46,821 nucleotides of DNA from a virus, in the IMG/VR virus record IMGVR_UViG_3300042923_001798, positions 1 through 46,821 of that record; one strand, written 5' to 3'. Position 1 is the stretch's first letter. Every line of letters begins with the position of its first letter. Below the pieces are notes generated by a model. That model saw only the letters and a program-made list of their open reading frames with translations, did no database searches and was not told the origin of the DNA. Of the stretch, positions 33,283 to 39,118 are shown piece after piece. Position numbers and translations under genes: made by a program.

Positions 33283-34107
33283 TCAAGCTGCAAGCCTGCT
33301 ACGGTCGGCCACAATTTTTTTCTGTTCATCTATTATTTCGAGGATTTCAGCAAGAGCGAGTCCATCCAGGGTGATCACCCCTTCGTCGCTAATTTGTGAA
33401 AGAGCTAATAGCTCAACCGCCCGACGAGCTTTCTTAACACTGATTTCGGGAGCGATGATGCTTCGGGTAACTTTTTTCTTTCCCGCGGCTGCGGCAATCG
33501 CTTTATCCTGCTCCAGCACTTCACCCGCTTTTTCGCCGTGCTCTTTCACCCGATCAACGGCCACATCCACGGAAACAGCGCCAGCTTTCACGCTCTGCTG
33601 AACATCATGGTTCGCCATTGCCAGTGTTAAGAGCTTTTCAATGGTCCCCACTGATTTATGTACTTTCTGGGCGATTTCCTGCTTAGTCAGATTGAATGCA
33701 GCAAGTTCTTTGACCACAGCAGCCTGTTCAATAGCTGTTAGCGGAAGCTGGTTGTTTGAGGTCATAATCCGCGCAACACGATCTACATCGTTTCCTTCGA
33801 ACGGAACTATATTGATGAACTCAACTGGCTTTCCCGCATCTCGGCAACGCACGTAACAACGGTGACGGCGGTGGCCTTCGACAATCCATACGCCGCCATC
33901 TTCACGGGGGATAACTTCCATCGCCGGCACTCGCCCGCCAGCTGACAGGAATTCGAACAGCTCATCATCAGCCTGACGTGTACGGTCATCATCTTCACGT
34001 TTATTGAAACCTTCTTTTACGTGAATATCTTCCAGGCGAATAAACATGCCGGAATGCAGACGTTTGATTACGCCGGAGGTGGTCATTTTTTTAAAAGAAT
34101 TAGCCAT
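33283..34107 (-). CDS. ParB/RepB-like DNA-binding protein
   Basis: This ~274-aa protein has the ParB CTPase-type motif VEGHRRHR at 76-83, VIKRLHSGMFIRLEDIHV before it, and an HTH with LTKQEIAQKVHKSVGTIEKLL. No ParA is seen in the window. It is followed by hok/sok and preceded by the DnaC-like gene. It might serve partition, replication control or transcription. ATG 34107 is preferred, since the in-frame TTG at 34125 would place the ribosome site inside the gene. Confidence 0.8.
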   Translation of the reverse strand: MANSFKKMTTSGVIKRLHSGMFIRLEDIHVKEGFNKREDDDRTRQADDELFEFLSAGGRVPAMEVIPREDGGVWIVEGHRRHRCYVRCRDAGKPVEFINIVPFEGNDVDRVARIMTSNNQLPLTAIEQAAVVKELAAFNLTKQEIAQKVHKSVGTIEKLLTLAMANHDVQQSVKAGAVSVDVAVDRVKEHGEKAGEVLEQDKAIAAAAGKKKVTRSIIAPEISVKKARRAVELLALSQISDEGVITLDGLALAEILEIIDEQKKIVADRSRLAA

Positions 34108-34126
34108 TGATTTATTTTTCCTCAAT

Positions 34127-34873
34127 TTATTTCACTAAGCGCAGGTTAGTGACTTTGGGTCGGTAACTTTCCCAGTCAAAAATCACCCACATGCCATCAT
34201 CCATCGTCAGGCGGTCCATCACTCGCTCACCCAACGCAATTGTTAGTTCATCGTGATTGAGATTGGTCAGCACGCCTACGGGCTTCATCGCTGCTAGTCG
34301 GCGATCGACAATCTGATTCAGCAAAACTTTCTCGTGGGGCGATCCCTTCTGGATCCCTATTTCATCCAACACCAGCAGATCGACGCGGCACAGGTCATCC
34401 AGCAACGAAGCCTCTGATTTGCCGTCGTCGTAACACTCTCGAACGCGGAGCATCAGATCCGAAACAGTGACTATCAGCACCGTACGACCCTGCTGCAGCA
34501 AGTAATTTCCGATGGCAGCAGCCAGGTGATTCTTTCCGTTCCCCGGCTTTCCACTGAACACAAAGCTGGTAAAACCAGTGCCGAAATTCATGGCGTAGCT
34601 TTTTGCCAGGCTGAGCGCGTGGCGCTGGCCGGCGTTCTTAACCTCATAATTTTTGAACGTGCAGTTCCGGTGCAAATTCTGGATCCCGGAGCGCCCGAGA
34701 ATCTTTTCGGCCCGCGCCGTCTGGTTTAGCTTGTCCACTTCGGCGGCGCGTTTGCGGCCCTCTTCCGCCTGCCAGGCTCGCCATTCTTCGACGCTGGCAA
34801 ACTTCGGCTGCACGCCAGCCGGGATTAGTTTTTTCAGGCGCTCCATTGCACCACCTGCCGAAATGTTTTTCAT
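34127..34873 (-). CDS. DnaC-like helicase loader
   Basis: The 248-aa protein has Walker A GKPGNGKN at 108-115 and Walker B VDLLVLDE at 164-171. It also has LLNQIVDRRLAAMKPVGVLTNLNHDELTIALGERVMDRL, nearly the same run as in E. coli DnaC (IINQIVDRRSSSKRPTGMLTNSN...GERVMDR). It should load host DnaB at the phage origin. It follows the replication protein gene by 2 bp. Confidence 0.93.
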   Translation of the reverse strand: MKNISAGGAMERLKKLIPAGVQPKFASVEEWRAWQAEEGRKRAAEVDKLNQTARAEKILGRSGIQNLHRNCTFKNYEVKNAGQRHALSLAKSYAMNFGTGFTSFVFSGKPGNGKNHLAAAIGNYLLQQGRTVLIVTVSDLMLRVRECYDDGKSEASLLDDLCRVDLLVLDEIGIQKGSPHEKVLLNQIVDRRLAAMKPVGVLTNLNHDELTIALGERVMDRLTMDDGMWVIFDWESYRPKVTNLRLVK

Positions 34874-34875
34874 GC

Positions 34876-35745
34876 CTACCCCCGGAAGCCTGGTGGGATT
34901 GAATTATCTGGTTGCGATAGCTGGTTAACGTCCCGGCCATACCCGCCACCAGATTTCGGGATCTGCCATTCATTTTCGAAGTGGCAAGAACGTCCAAAAA
35001 ATGTCGCCGCTTGCTGTACGTATTCGGTATGCAACTTCCCCGTCGCCTTGACGTACGCGGCGTAACGATTCACACCGTCGATCATGTCCTGTACTGGAAC
35101 GCCGGATTTAATTCGGGCATTCCAGGCTTTAAACGCCGCTTGTTTGCTGTTGCCCCCTGCTCGCTTGGGATAATTTGCCCAGGCATTTTCAAATTCAGGC
35201 GTATATTCAGATTTCTCCACTGATTTCCCCTTGGGGGGTATGGGGGGATCTTTTAAATCTTTATCTTTATCTTCCTCTTCCTCTTCCTCTGGTAACGCTT
35301 TTTGATTCGAAGGTGTAACGTTCACTGCGTTACATTTATCGTTACCATTGCGTTTCAAATTACGTGATTTATTCACTCTCTCATTTGTAAGCGCCCGATT
35401 TTTAGAGCTTTTCCCGTTATGCTTTTCGAAATTCACAAAGAAAAGTGAATCACCTTCCTGAATAAGCCAACCGGCATAGATAAGTGCATCAGCGAACCCA
35501 GGCATAAATGCAATACGGTCTATTGCGATCTTACTAAGTACAGATGCGTTACTCTTGCGCCCTTTTTGTTCTGAATCTGTAACGCTGTCAGCGTTACTAA
35601 TTGCGATCTGTTGATCGGCCCAGACCCACAAACGGATTAATTTTCCGAGCACCATATCAGGATCAATATTCAGTTTTTCAGAGATAAGGAAAATCTCTGG
35701 TTTATCAGGCGTAATTACTTCTACCTTGATCCAGTTTGAAGCCAT
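34876..35745 (-). CDS. Replication initiation protein (DnaT/O-like)
   Basis: This 289-aa protein has an N-terminal DNA-binding-like part (IKVEVITPDKPEIFLISEKL, VLGKLIRLWVWADQQ). A Glu/Asp-rich low-complexity linker (~153-163) follows. The C-terminal domain (FENAWANYPKRAGGNSKQAAFKAWNARI) resembles DnaT-like replication proteins. The gene itself contains the GTAACG repeats of a probable origin, as lambda O does. It lies before the DnaC-like gene. Confidence 0.78.
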   Translation of the reverse strand: MASNWIKVEVITPDKPEIFLISEKLNIDPDMVLGKLIRLWVWADQQIAISNADSVTDSEQKGRKSNASVLSKIAIDRIAFMPGFADALIYAGWLIQEGDSLFFVNFEKHNGKSSKNRALTNERVNKSRNLKRNGNDKCNAVNVTPSNQKALPEEEEEEDKDKDLKDPPIPPKGKSVEKSEYTPEFENAWANYPKRAGGNSKQAAFKAWNARIKSGVPVQDMIDGVNRYAAYVKATGKLHTEYVQQAATFFGRSCHFENEWQIPKSGGGYGRDVNQLSQPDNSIPPGFRG

Positions 35746-35790
35746 ATATGAAACTCACTTGTAACGCTTAATGCGTAACTTCATCGTTAC
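35062..35790. repeat. GTAACG/CGTTAC repeats, probable replication origin (iterons)
   Basis: The hexamer GTAACG or its complement starts at 35062, 35292, 35315, 35328, 35340, 35547, 35579, 35592, 35761 and 35785. Ten copies in about 730 bp is far above chance. The extended form is often TGTAACGC/T. They lie within or just before the replication protein gene, the same arrangement as lambda iterons within O. The repeats are directly seen; the origin role is inferred. Confidence 0.6.
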
Positions 35791-36260
35791 TGAATGCCAA
35801 AATTTGGCGAGATACCTGCTCTTGCCGCAGTCATAGCAGCTACACGAATTGCTGAAATAGCCTCGTCTGCCTCACGCAATATTTCCGTTGGCGCTGCGCC
35901 GAGATTTATTGCGTTTATTGCGTCAACAAATTCTTTTGTTGCCACAGCTACCAAGTAGGCAGGGCTATGTGGTCGTAATACCCTAGCTCTTCGTTCTGTA
36001 GGCAATGCAGCTAATGCGGCTCTTTTCAAACCTTCTGCCTGCGGTGCATATCTTGGGCCATCAAATCCCCTGAAAATACGCTTCACACGCTGAACTGCAT
36101 TTCGGAGCCCATCACCGGTATCGACTGCCGGAAGGATGTCGCCTCCACCATCGGCATGATATTGATCCGCTATGGCCATACCTACCGCTTTCCAGCCATC
36201 TTCGAGCGCCCATGCTTCCAGTTCGGATGCAACAACTTCAATCGGAGGACTGATTTTCAT
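35787..36260 (-). CDS. YdaT/CII-like regulator
   Basis: This 157-aa protein has LEAWALEDGWKAVGMAIADQYH and RVLRPHSPAYLVAVATKEFVDAINAI, corresponding to YdaT of the Rac prophage (RMRSHSSAYFRELVETRERL). YdaT is proposed to act like CII, switching early transcription, and is toxic when overproduced. It overlaps the Cro-like gene by 23 bp, so the two are coupled. Confidence 0.75.
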   Translation of the reverse strand: MKISPPIEVVASELEAWALEDGWKAVGMAIADQYHADGGGDILPAVDTGDGLRNAVQRVKRIFRGFDGPRYAPQAEGLKRAALAALPTERRARVLRPHSPAYLVAVATKEFVDAINAINLGAAPTEILREADEAISAIRVAAMTAARAGISPNFGIQ

Positions 36261-36471
36261 GATTCAGTTCCCCTTCCCTTTTTGCCTTAGCATGACTGTC
36301 ATAACATCTTGGGTCATAAACTAACGATCCATTGGAAGCCGTCTGAAGACGCATAGCCCTTCCTTCCGGAACAAGTTCACCCCATTTGTAAATCGACGGA
36401 AGTTTTACTCCTGCTGCTGACGCCAGCTTACTTTTACTTCCAAAAAACTTGAGCGCATCCCTTGTGTACAT
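36238..36471 (-). CDS. Cro/YdaS-like repressor
   Basis: This 77-aa HTH protein has DALKFFGSKSKLASAAGVKLPSIYKWGELVPEGRAMRLQ, the layout of YdaS/Cro-type proteins. It is divergent from the CI-like gene across an 82-bp operator region. It would be the first gene of the rightward-equivalent (here leftward) early operon. Confidence 0.85.
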   Translation of the reverse strand: MYTRDALKFFGSKSKLASAAGVKLPSIYKWGELVPEGRAMRLQTASNGSLVYDPRCYDSHAKAKREGELNHENQSSD

Positions 36472-36486
36472 ACTTCAACCCTATAA

Positions 36487-36502
36487 ATTAGCCATAGCTA
36501 AT
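36487..36502. promoter_or_regulatory. Operator palindrome 1, ATTAGCCATAGCTAAT
   Basis: A perfect 6-bp inverted repeat with a 4-base centre lies in the CI-Cro gap. The same TTAGC-N4-GCTAA design is seen at 37039-37052. It probably binds the CI-like or Cro-like protein. Confidence 0.7.
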
Positions 36503-36512
36503 AAGATATACA

Positions 36513-36526
36513 CAAGCCATAACTTG
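36513..36526. promoter_or_regulatory. Operator-like site 2, CAAGCCATAACTTG
   Basis: This site keeps AGCCATA-CT of operator 1 and is a palindrome in its outer four bases. Its centre is 25 bp from that of operator 1. A third half-site (TTAGCTAACTATGA, 36544-36557) overlaps the CI start. Confidence 0.55.
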
Positions 36527-36543
36527 ATCAAGGGATATTAGTA

Positions 36544-36557
36544 TTAGCTAACTATGA
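36544..36557. promoter_or_regulatory. Operator half-site overlapping the CI start
   Basis: TTAGCTAACTATGA shares the TTAGC half of the operators. It covers the ATG of the repressor gene, so binding could self-limit repressor synthesis. The match is partial. Confidence 0.4.
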
Positions 36558-36961
36558 CGATACAAGATATGACTATTGGAGAGCGCATTCGCTCTCGTCG
36601 CAAAAGCCTTGGTCTAACACAAAAATCCCTCGCAAAAGCCCTAAAGATCTCCGACGTTTCGGTATCTCAGTGGGAAAGGGATACCAGTGAACCGACAGGG
36701 AAAAATCTTCACGCCTTATGCAAAGTCCTAAGGTGCCCTGCTGCTTGGATTCTTTTTGGTGATGAGAGCAAAACACCCGAGGAACCAAGTGACCAACTGG
36801 TCCAACTGGACGAACGCCAGCAGGAGTTGCTTGACCTGTTCAATGCGATAACTGACACAGAGCAAGAAGAATTTCTTAACGAGCTTCGAGCCAGAGTCGT
36901 AAACAACCAAAATCTACTCGAAGAACTCTTAAAGGCGAAGAAACGCAGTCAAAAAAAATAA
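36554..36961 (+). CDS. CI-like repressor, HTH only
   Basis: This 135-aa protein has an XRE-type HTH (~10-63: IRSRRKSLGLTQKSLAKALKISDVSVSQWERDTSEPTGKNL). A C-terminal coiled coil (~80-130) follows for oligomerisation. There is no S24 peptidase domain or AG cleavage site, so RecA-stimulated self-cleavage is not expected. No ribosome site precedes ATG 36554, so it may be leaderless, as lambda cI from PRM is. It is similar in build to Rac RacR. Confidence 0.85.
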   Translation: MTIQDMTIGERIRSRRKSLGLTQKSLAKALKISDVSVSQWERDTSEPTGKNLHALCKVLRCPAAWILFGDESKTPEEPSDQLVQLDERQQELLDLFNAITDTEQEEFLNELRARVVNNQNLLEELLKAKKRSQKK

Positions 36962-36993
36962 CGTAATATTTTTCAATGCGTTATGTTTTTTTT
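36958..36993 (+). terminator. Probable terminator after the CI-like gene
   Basis: ATAACG and CGTTAT can pair around a 15-base AT-rich loop, followed by GTTTTTTTT. The stem is short, so the call is moderate. Confidence 0.45.
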
Positions 36994-37026
36994 CGTCATT
37001 TTTTCGAGTTATAACTTATTTTTGTG

Positions 37027-37055
37027 TTGATCTAATTCTTAGCAATGGCTAATCT
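37027..37055 (+). promoter_or_regulatory. Candidate early plus-strand promoter with embedded operator
   Basis: TTGATC (37027-37032), a 17-bp spacer and a weak TAATCT (37050-37055) precede the 225-aa gene. The operator TTAGCAATGGCTAA (37039-37052) lies in the spacer, so repressor bound here would shut the promoter. This is the PL-like switch. Confidence 0.45.
37039..37052. promoter_or_regulatory. Operator palindrome, TTAGCAATGGCTAA
   Basis: The same arms as operator 1 (TTAGC-N4-GCTAA) appear 78 bp after the CI-like stop. It connects control of the plus-strand operon to the immunity region. Confidence 0.7.
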
Positions 37056-37136
37056 CATCCCATCGAAACCACACAGTGATTTCTCAGATAACACGTTCCG
37101 CTAGCCTGGCGATAAGGGCAAAAAAGGAAACTACAA

Positions 37137-37814
37137 ATGACTAACGTAACCAAGATTGAAAACCTGATTGAGCAGTATGACGACGCAATGAGCGATAGGG
37201 ACATTCCGCTGTGCAAACTGCTTAAAGCGGAAATTGAGTTGCTGGTGGCATTTGACCACGCCGAAGCGCTGAGAATAAACAAGGCTTTGGACAAAGCAGG
37301 CCTGATTATCAGGGCAATGAAGGGCGCGGATATTGAAGGGGTGCTGGCAGGTATTCGTGGAGGAATGTACCGCGACGGATTGGACGAAATCGAATGGTGT
37401 GCAAATGCAGCGCTACACCTAGAAGTAAGTAAGGCGCACGCCGAAGCTCTGGGAATGAATTCAGCCATTGATCGCATGGTAGACGAATATGAGCACGTTG
37501 CGGCCTGCGAGTATGACGAGCGAGAAGAAATGGCGCGTCTTGCCCTGGTGGGGAAAGGAACGTATGACAATTTGCCAGAAGTGTTCGGAAAACCATTATT
37601 CACGCAGTTACGCCTGACGGCAAACCGCCTTTATAACGAGGGTTATGTTTCTGACCCAGACGAGCGCGGCGGTGAAGAATATATAGAGGAGTGCCATCGT
37701 TTACGCGCAATTTGGGCTGCTAACGGTAACGAAAAGCGCCGCGAAGTGGTGGAGCTGGCGCACGACAAAGCGCATGAAATGAATGCCGAACTTTCAAGCG
37801 TTTCTACTCATTAA
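37137..37814 (+). CDS. Early phage protein of unknown function (225 aa)
   Basis: The protein is acidic and mostly helical (TKIENLIEQYDDAMSDRDIPLCKLLKAEIELLV, then LRLTANRLYNEGYVSDPDERGGEEY). A repeated HAEALRINKAL / HAEALGMNSAI motif at about residues 41 and 101 suggests an internal duplication. AAAGGAAAC lies just upstream of ATG 37137. It is the first gene of the plus-strand operon. No family recognised. Confidence 0.7.
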   Translation: MTNVTKIENLIEQYDDAMSDRDIPLCKLLKAEIELLVAFDHAEALRINKALDKAGLIIRAMKGADIEGVLAGIRGGMYRDGLDEIEWCANAALHLEVSKAHAEALGMNSAIDRMVDEYEHVAACEYDEREEMARLALVGKGTYDNLPEVFGKPLFTQLRLTANRLYNEGYVSDPDERGGEEYIEECHRLRAIWAANGNEKRREVVELAHDKAHEMNAELSSVSTH

Positions 37815-37929
37815 AATTTAGCCAGTTGTGTCGGAGGAGAACCGCAGCTCTCTCACAACGTTAACCTGACACCTGCCATGATTACCACGGCACATCTGGC
37901 TAACCCGAAAATAATTAAGGAGAAAGAAC

Positions 37930-38094
37930 ATGGTTAAGCAATATCAGGAAGTGAAAGTTAGCGATCTGCAATGTGTCTACGAAATTCAGGGTGATGAAAC
38001 CGTTTGTGATGCAGACACGCAGCAGGCAACCATCGAGTCATTCACATATGAATGGATCCTCGGAGATAACGTGAAATACGGTTTTGAGCTATGA
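37930..38094 (+). CDS. Small early protein, 54 aa
   Basis: The reading frame from ATG 37930 (MVKQYQEVKVSDLQCVYEIQ, ending VKYGFEL) follows a strong AAGGAG ribosome site. The stop at 38094 overlaps the next start as ATGA. The protein is small and acidic; function unknown. Confidence 0.75.
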   Translation: MVKQYQEVKVSDLQCVYEIQGDETVCDADTQQATIESFTYEWILGDNVKYGFEL

Positions 38095-38282
38095 CAAGTC
38101 CTCTCTTCGCTCTGGTGCTGACCACTTATCTTACGACCGGAGAAGTCCAGGACAGCGTGGTTGATGTATTCCCGACTTATACCGAGTGTATGAAAGCGGC
38201 GGATCAGCAAAAAATTGAAGGCTCTTGCTTCCCAGTTGAAAAAATAATTCATCAGGGAGAAGAAACGCCAGCGGGGTACTAA
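38091..38282 (+). CDS. DUF1482 family protein
   Basis: The 63-aa protein has LFALVLTTYLTTGEVQDSVVDVFPTYTECMKAADQQ and GSCFPVEKII. This is the DUF1482 pattern (LFALVLTTYL--GGVQDVV...C-AA). It is common in prophage early regions, with no known function. It is coupled to the 54-aa gene by ATGA. Confidence 0.8.
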   Translation: MTSPLFALVLTTYLTTGEVQDSVVDVFPTYTECMKAADQQKIEGSCFPVEKIIHQGEETPAGY

Positions 38283-38284
38283 TA

Positions 38285-38410
38285 ATGGAAACAGTTTTAA
38301 TTATAGCTGGATTCATATTTTTTATTCTAGCTTCAGCAGTAATAAGTTTAGTTTCTTTCTTTATGTTGCAAGTTGATGTATGCGGTTCTGATTCCAGCCG
38401 CGATTTATAG
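38285..38410 (+). CDS. Small single-span membrane protein, 41 aa
   Basis: ATG 38285 is 3 bp beyond the DUF1482 stop. The product starts METVLIIAGFIFFILASAV and has one long hydrophobic helix (~4-28), then a short polar tail ending CGSDSSRDL. Its size and AT-rich codons make it easily missed. Confidence 0.6.
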   Translation: METVLIIAGFIFFILASAVISLVSFFMLQVDVCGSDSSRDL

Positions 38411-38482
38411 TTGTTAGTTGCACATTTTTAATATGCCGTTAATCCGGCAGGGTATTTCACAATCAAAATCAGGAGCACAATT

Positions 38483-38773
38483 ATGTTTAATATCAAAACA
38501 ACCGAAATCACCTTATCAAAAATCAACTCAGATCTGGCGGCGTTTAAATGCAATACGTCAGTATCAGGCTTTGTTCACCTCCCTGATAACGGTGCGGTAA
38601 CTGTAGTGCTTGATGGTGGCTACGAACTCGGTGCGTTTCATTGTCCGACATGTGCTGTAAAAGCAATTTCTTTACTCTGTGTGGAAGTAGAAGAAGCCGA
38701 AAAAAACTCTGGAATGAGTTATCAGGCATACAAATCTGCTTTTGCCGCCGGTTCAAAATCTCAAATGCATTGA
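38483..38773 (+). CDS. Early phage protein of unknown function (96 aa)
   Basis: The protein begins MFNIKTTEITLSKINSDLAAFKC. It contains GELGAFHCP-TC-like Cys pair (FHCPTCAVKAISLLCVEVEEAEKN). GGAG lies 7 nt upstream of ATG 38483. The two Cys near CPTC could bind metal. Function unknown. Confidence 0.7.
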   Translation: MFNIKTTEITLSKINSDLAAFKCNTSVSGFVHLPDNGAVTVVLDGGYELGAFHCPTCAVKAISLLCVEVEEAEKNSGMSYQAYKSAFAAGSKSQMH

Positions 38774-38798
38774 TTATATCGCCCCGTTAACTCGGGGC

Positions 38799-38841
38799 AT
38801 TTATCCGCATAAGCATTGAATTAGTGCTTGATCGGATAAAT
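38799..38841 (+). promoter_or_regulatory. Leader hairpin ATTTATCCG / CGGATAAAT
   Basis: Outer arms of 9 bp (38799-38807, 38833-38841) and inner arms AAGCA/TGCTT (38811-38815, 38825-38829) form a long hairpin. It ends directly before the GAGGAG ribosome site of the next gene. It may control translation or be a processing site. A second, smaller GCCCCG/CGGGGC hairpin lies just upstream. Confidence 0.55.
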
Positions 38842-38854
38842 GAGGAGTCATGAA

Positions 38855-39118
38855 TTGGATATTACACTCGCATTCAAAAAACTATCGCTGACAAACGGTG
38901 ATGTGGTCACGTTGAGTATTGCCCATAGCGCAATGAGAAAAATGATCATGGATTTGGTGGCGAATGGTTACTTATCCACTGAGGATTTAATCATTTTTGC
39001 TATCGGTCAGGTGAAACTCTGCGACCGAAAAAACCTTGAGCATGTTTTACCTGACAACGTTTTGAAGAAATTAACCGAAGCTTTCGAATCCGTAAAAGAA
39101 GGAGAAAAAAATGACTGA
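38855..39118 (+). CDS. Small early phage protein (about 88 aa)
   Basis: From TTG 38855 the product runs MDITLAFKKLSLTNGDVVTLSIAHSAMRK... ending VKEGEKND. GAGGAG (38842-38847) is well spaced to this TTG. An in-frame ATG at 38840 lies within the hairpin arm and has only a poor ribosome site. It overlaps the RecE-like gene start by 8 bp. Function unknown. Confidence 0.65.
   Translation: MDITLAFKKLSLTNGDVVTLSIAHSAMRKMIMDLVANGYLSTEDLIIFAIGQVKLCDRKNLEHVLPDNVLKKLTEAFESVKEGEKND

Noticed and set aside
37055-37603. 182-aa minus-strand frame
   Set aside because: It is antisense to the 225-aa early gene, is Ser/Ile/Ala-rich without domain features and crosses the operator region.
38418-38600. 60-aa plus-strand frame
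   Set aside because: It overlaps the better-supported 96-aa gene (38483-38773), which has a good ribosome site.
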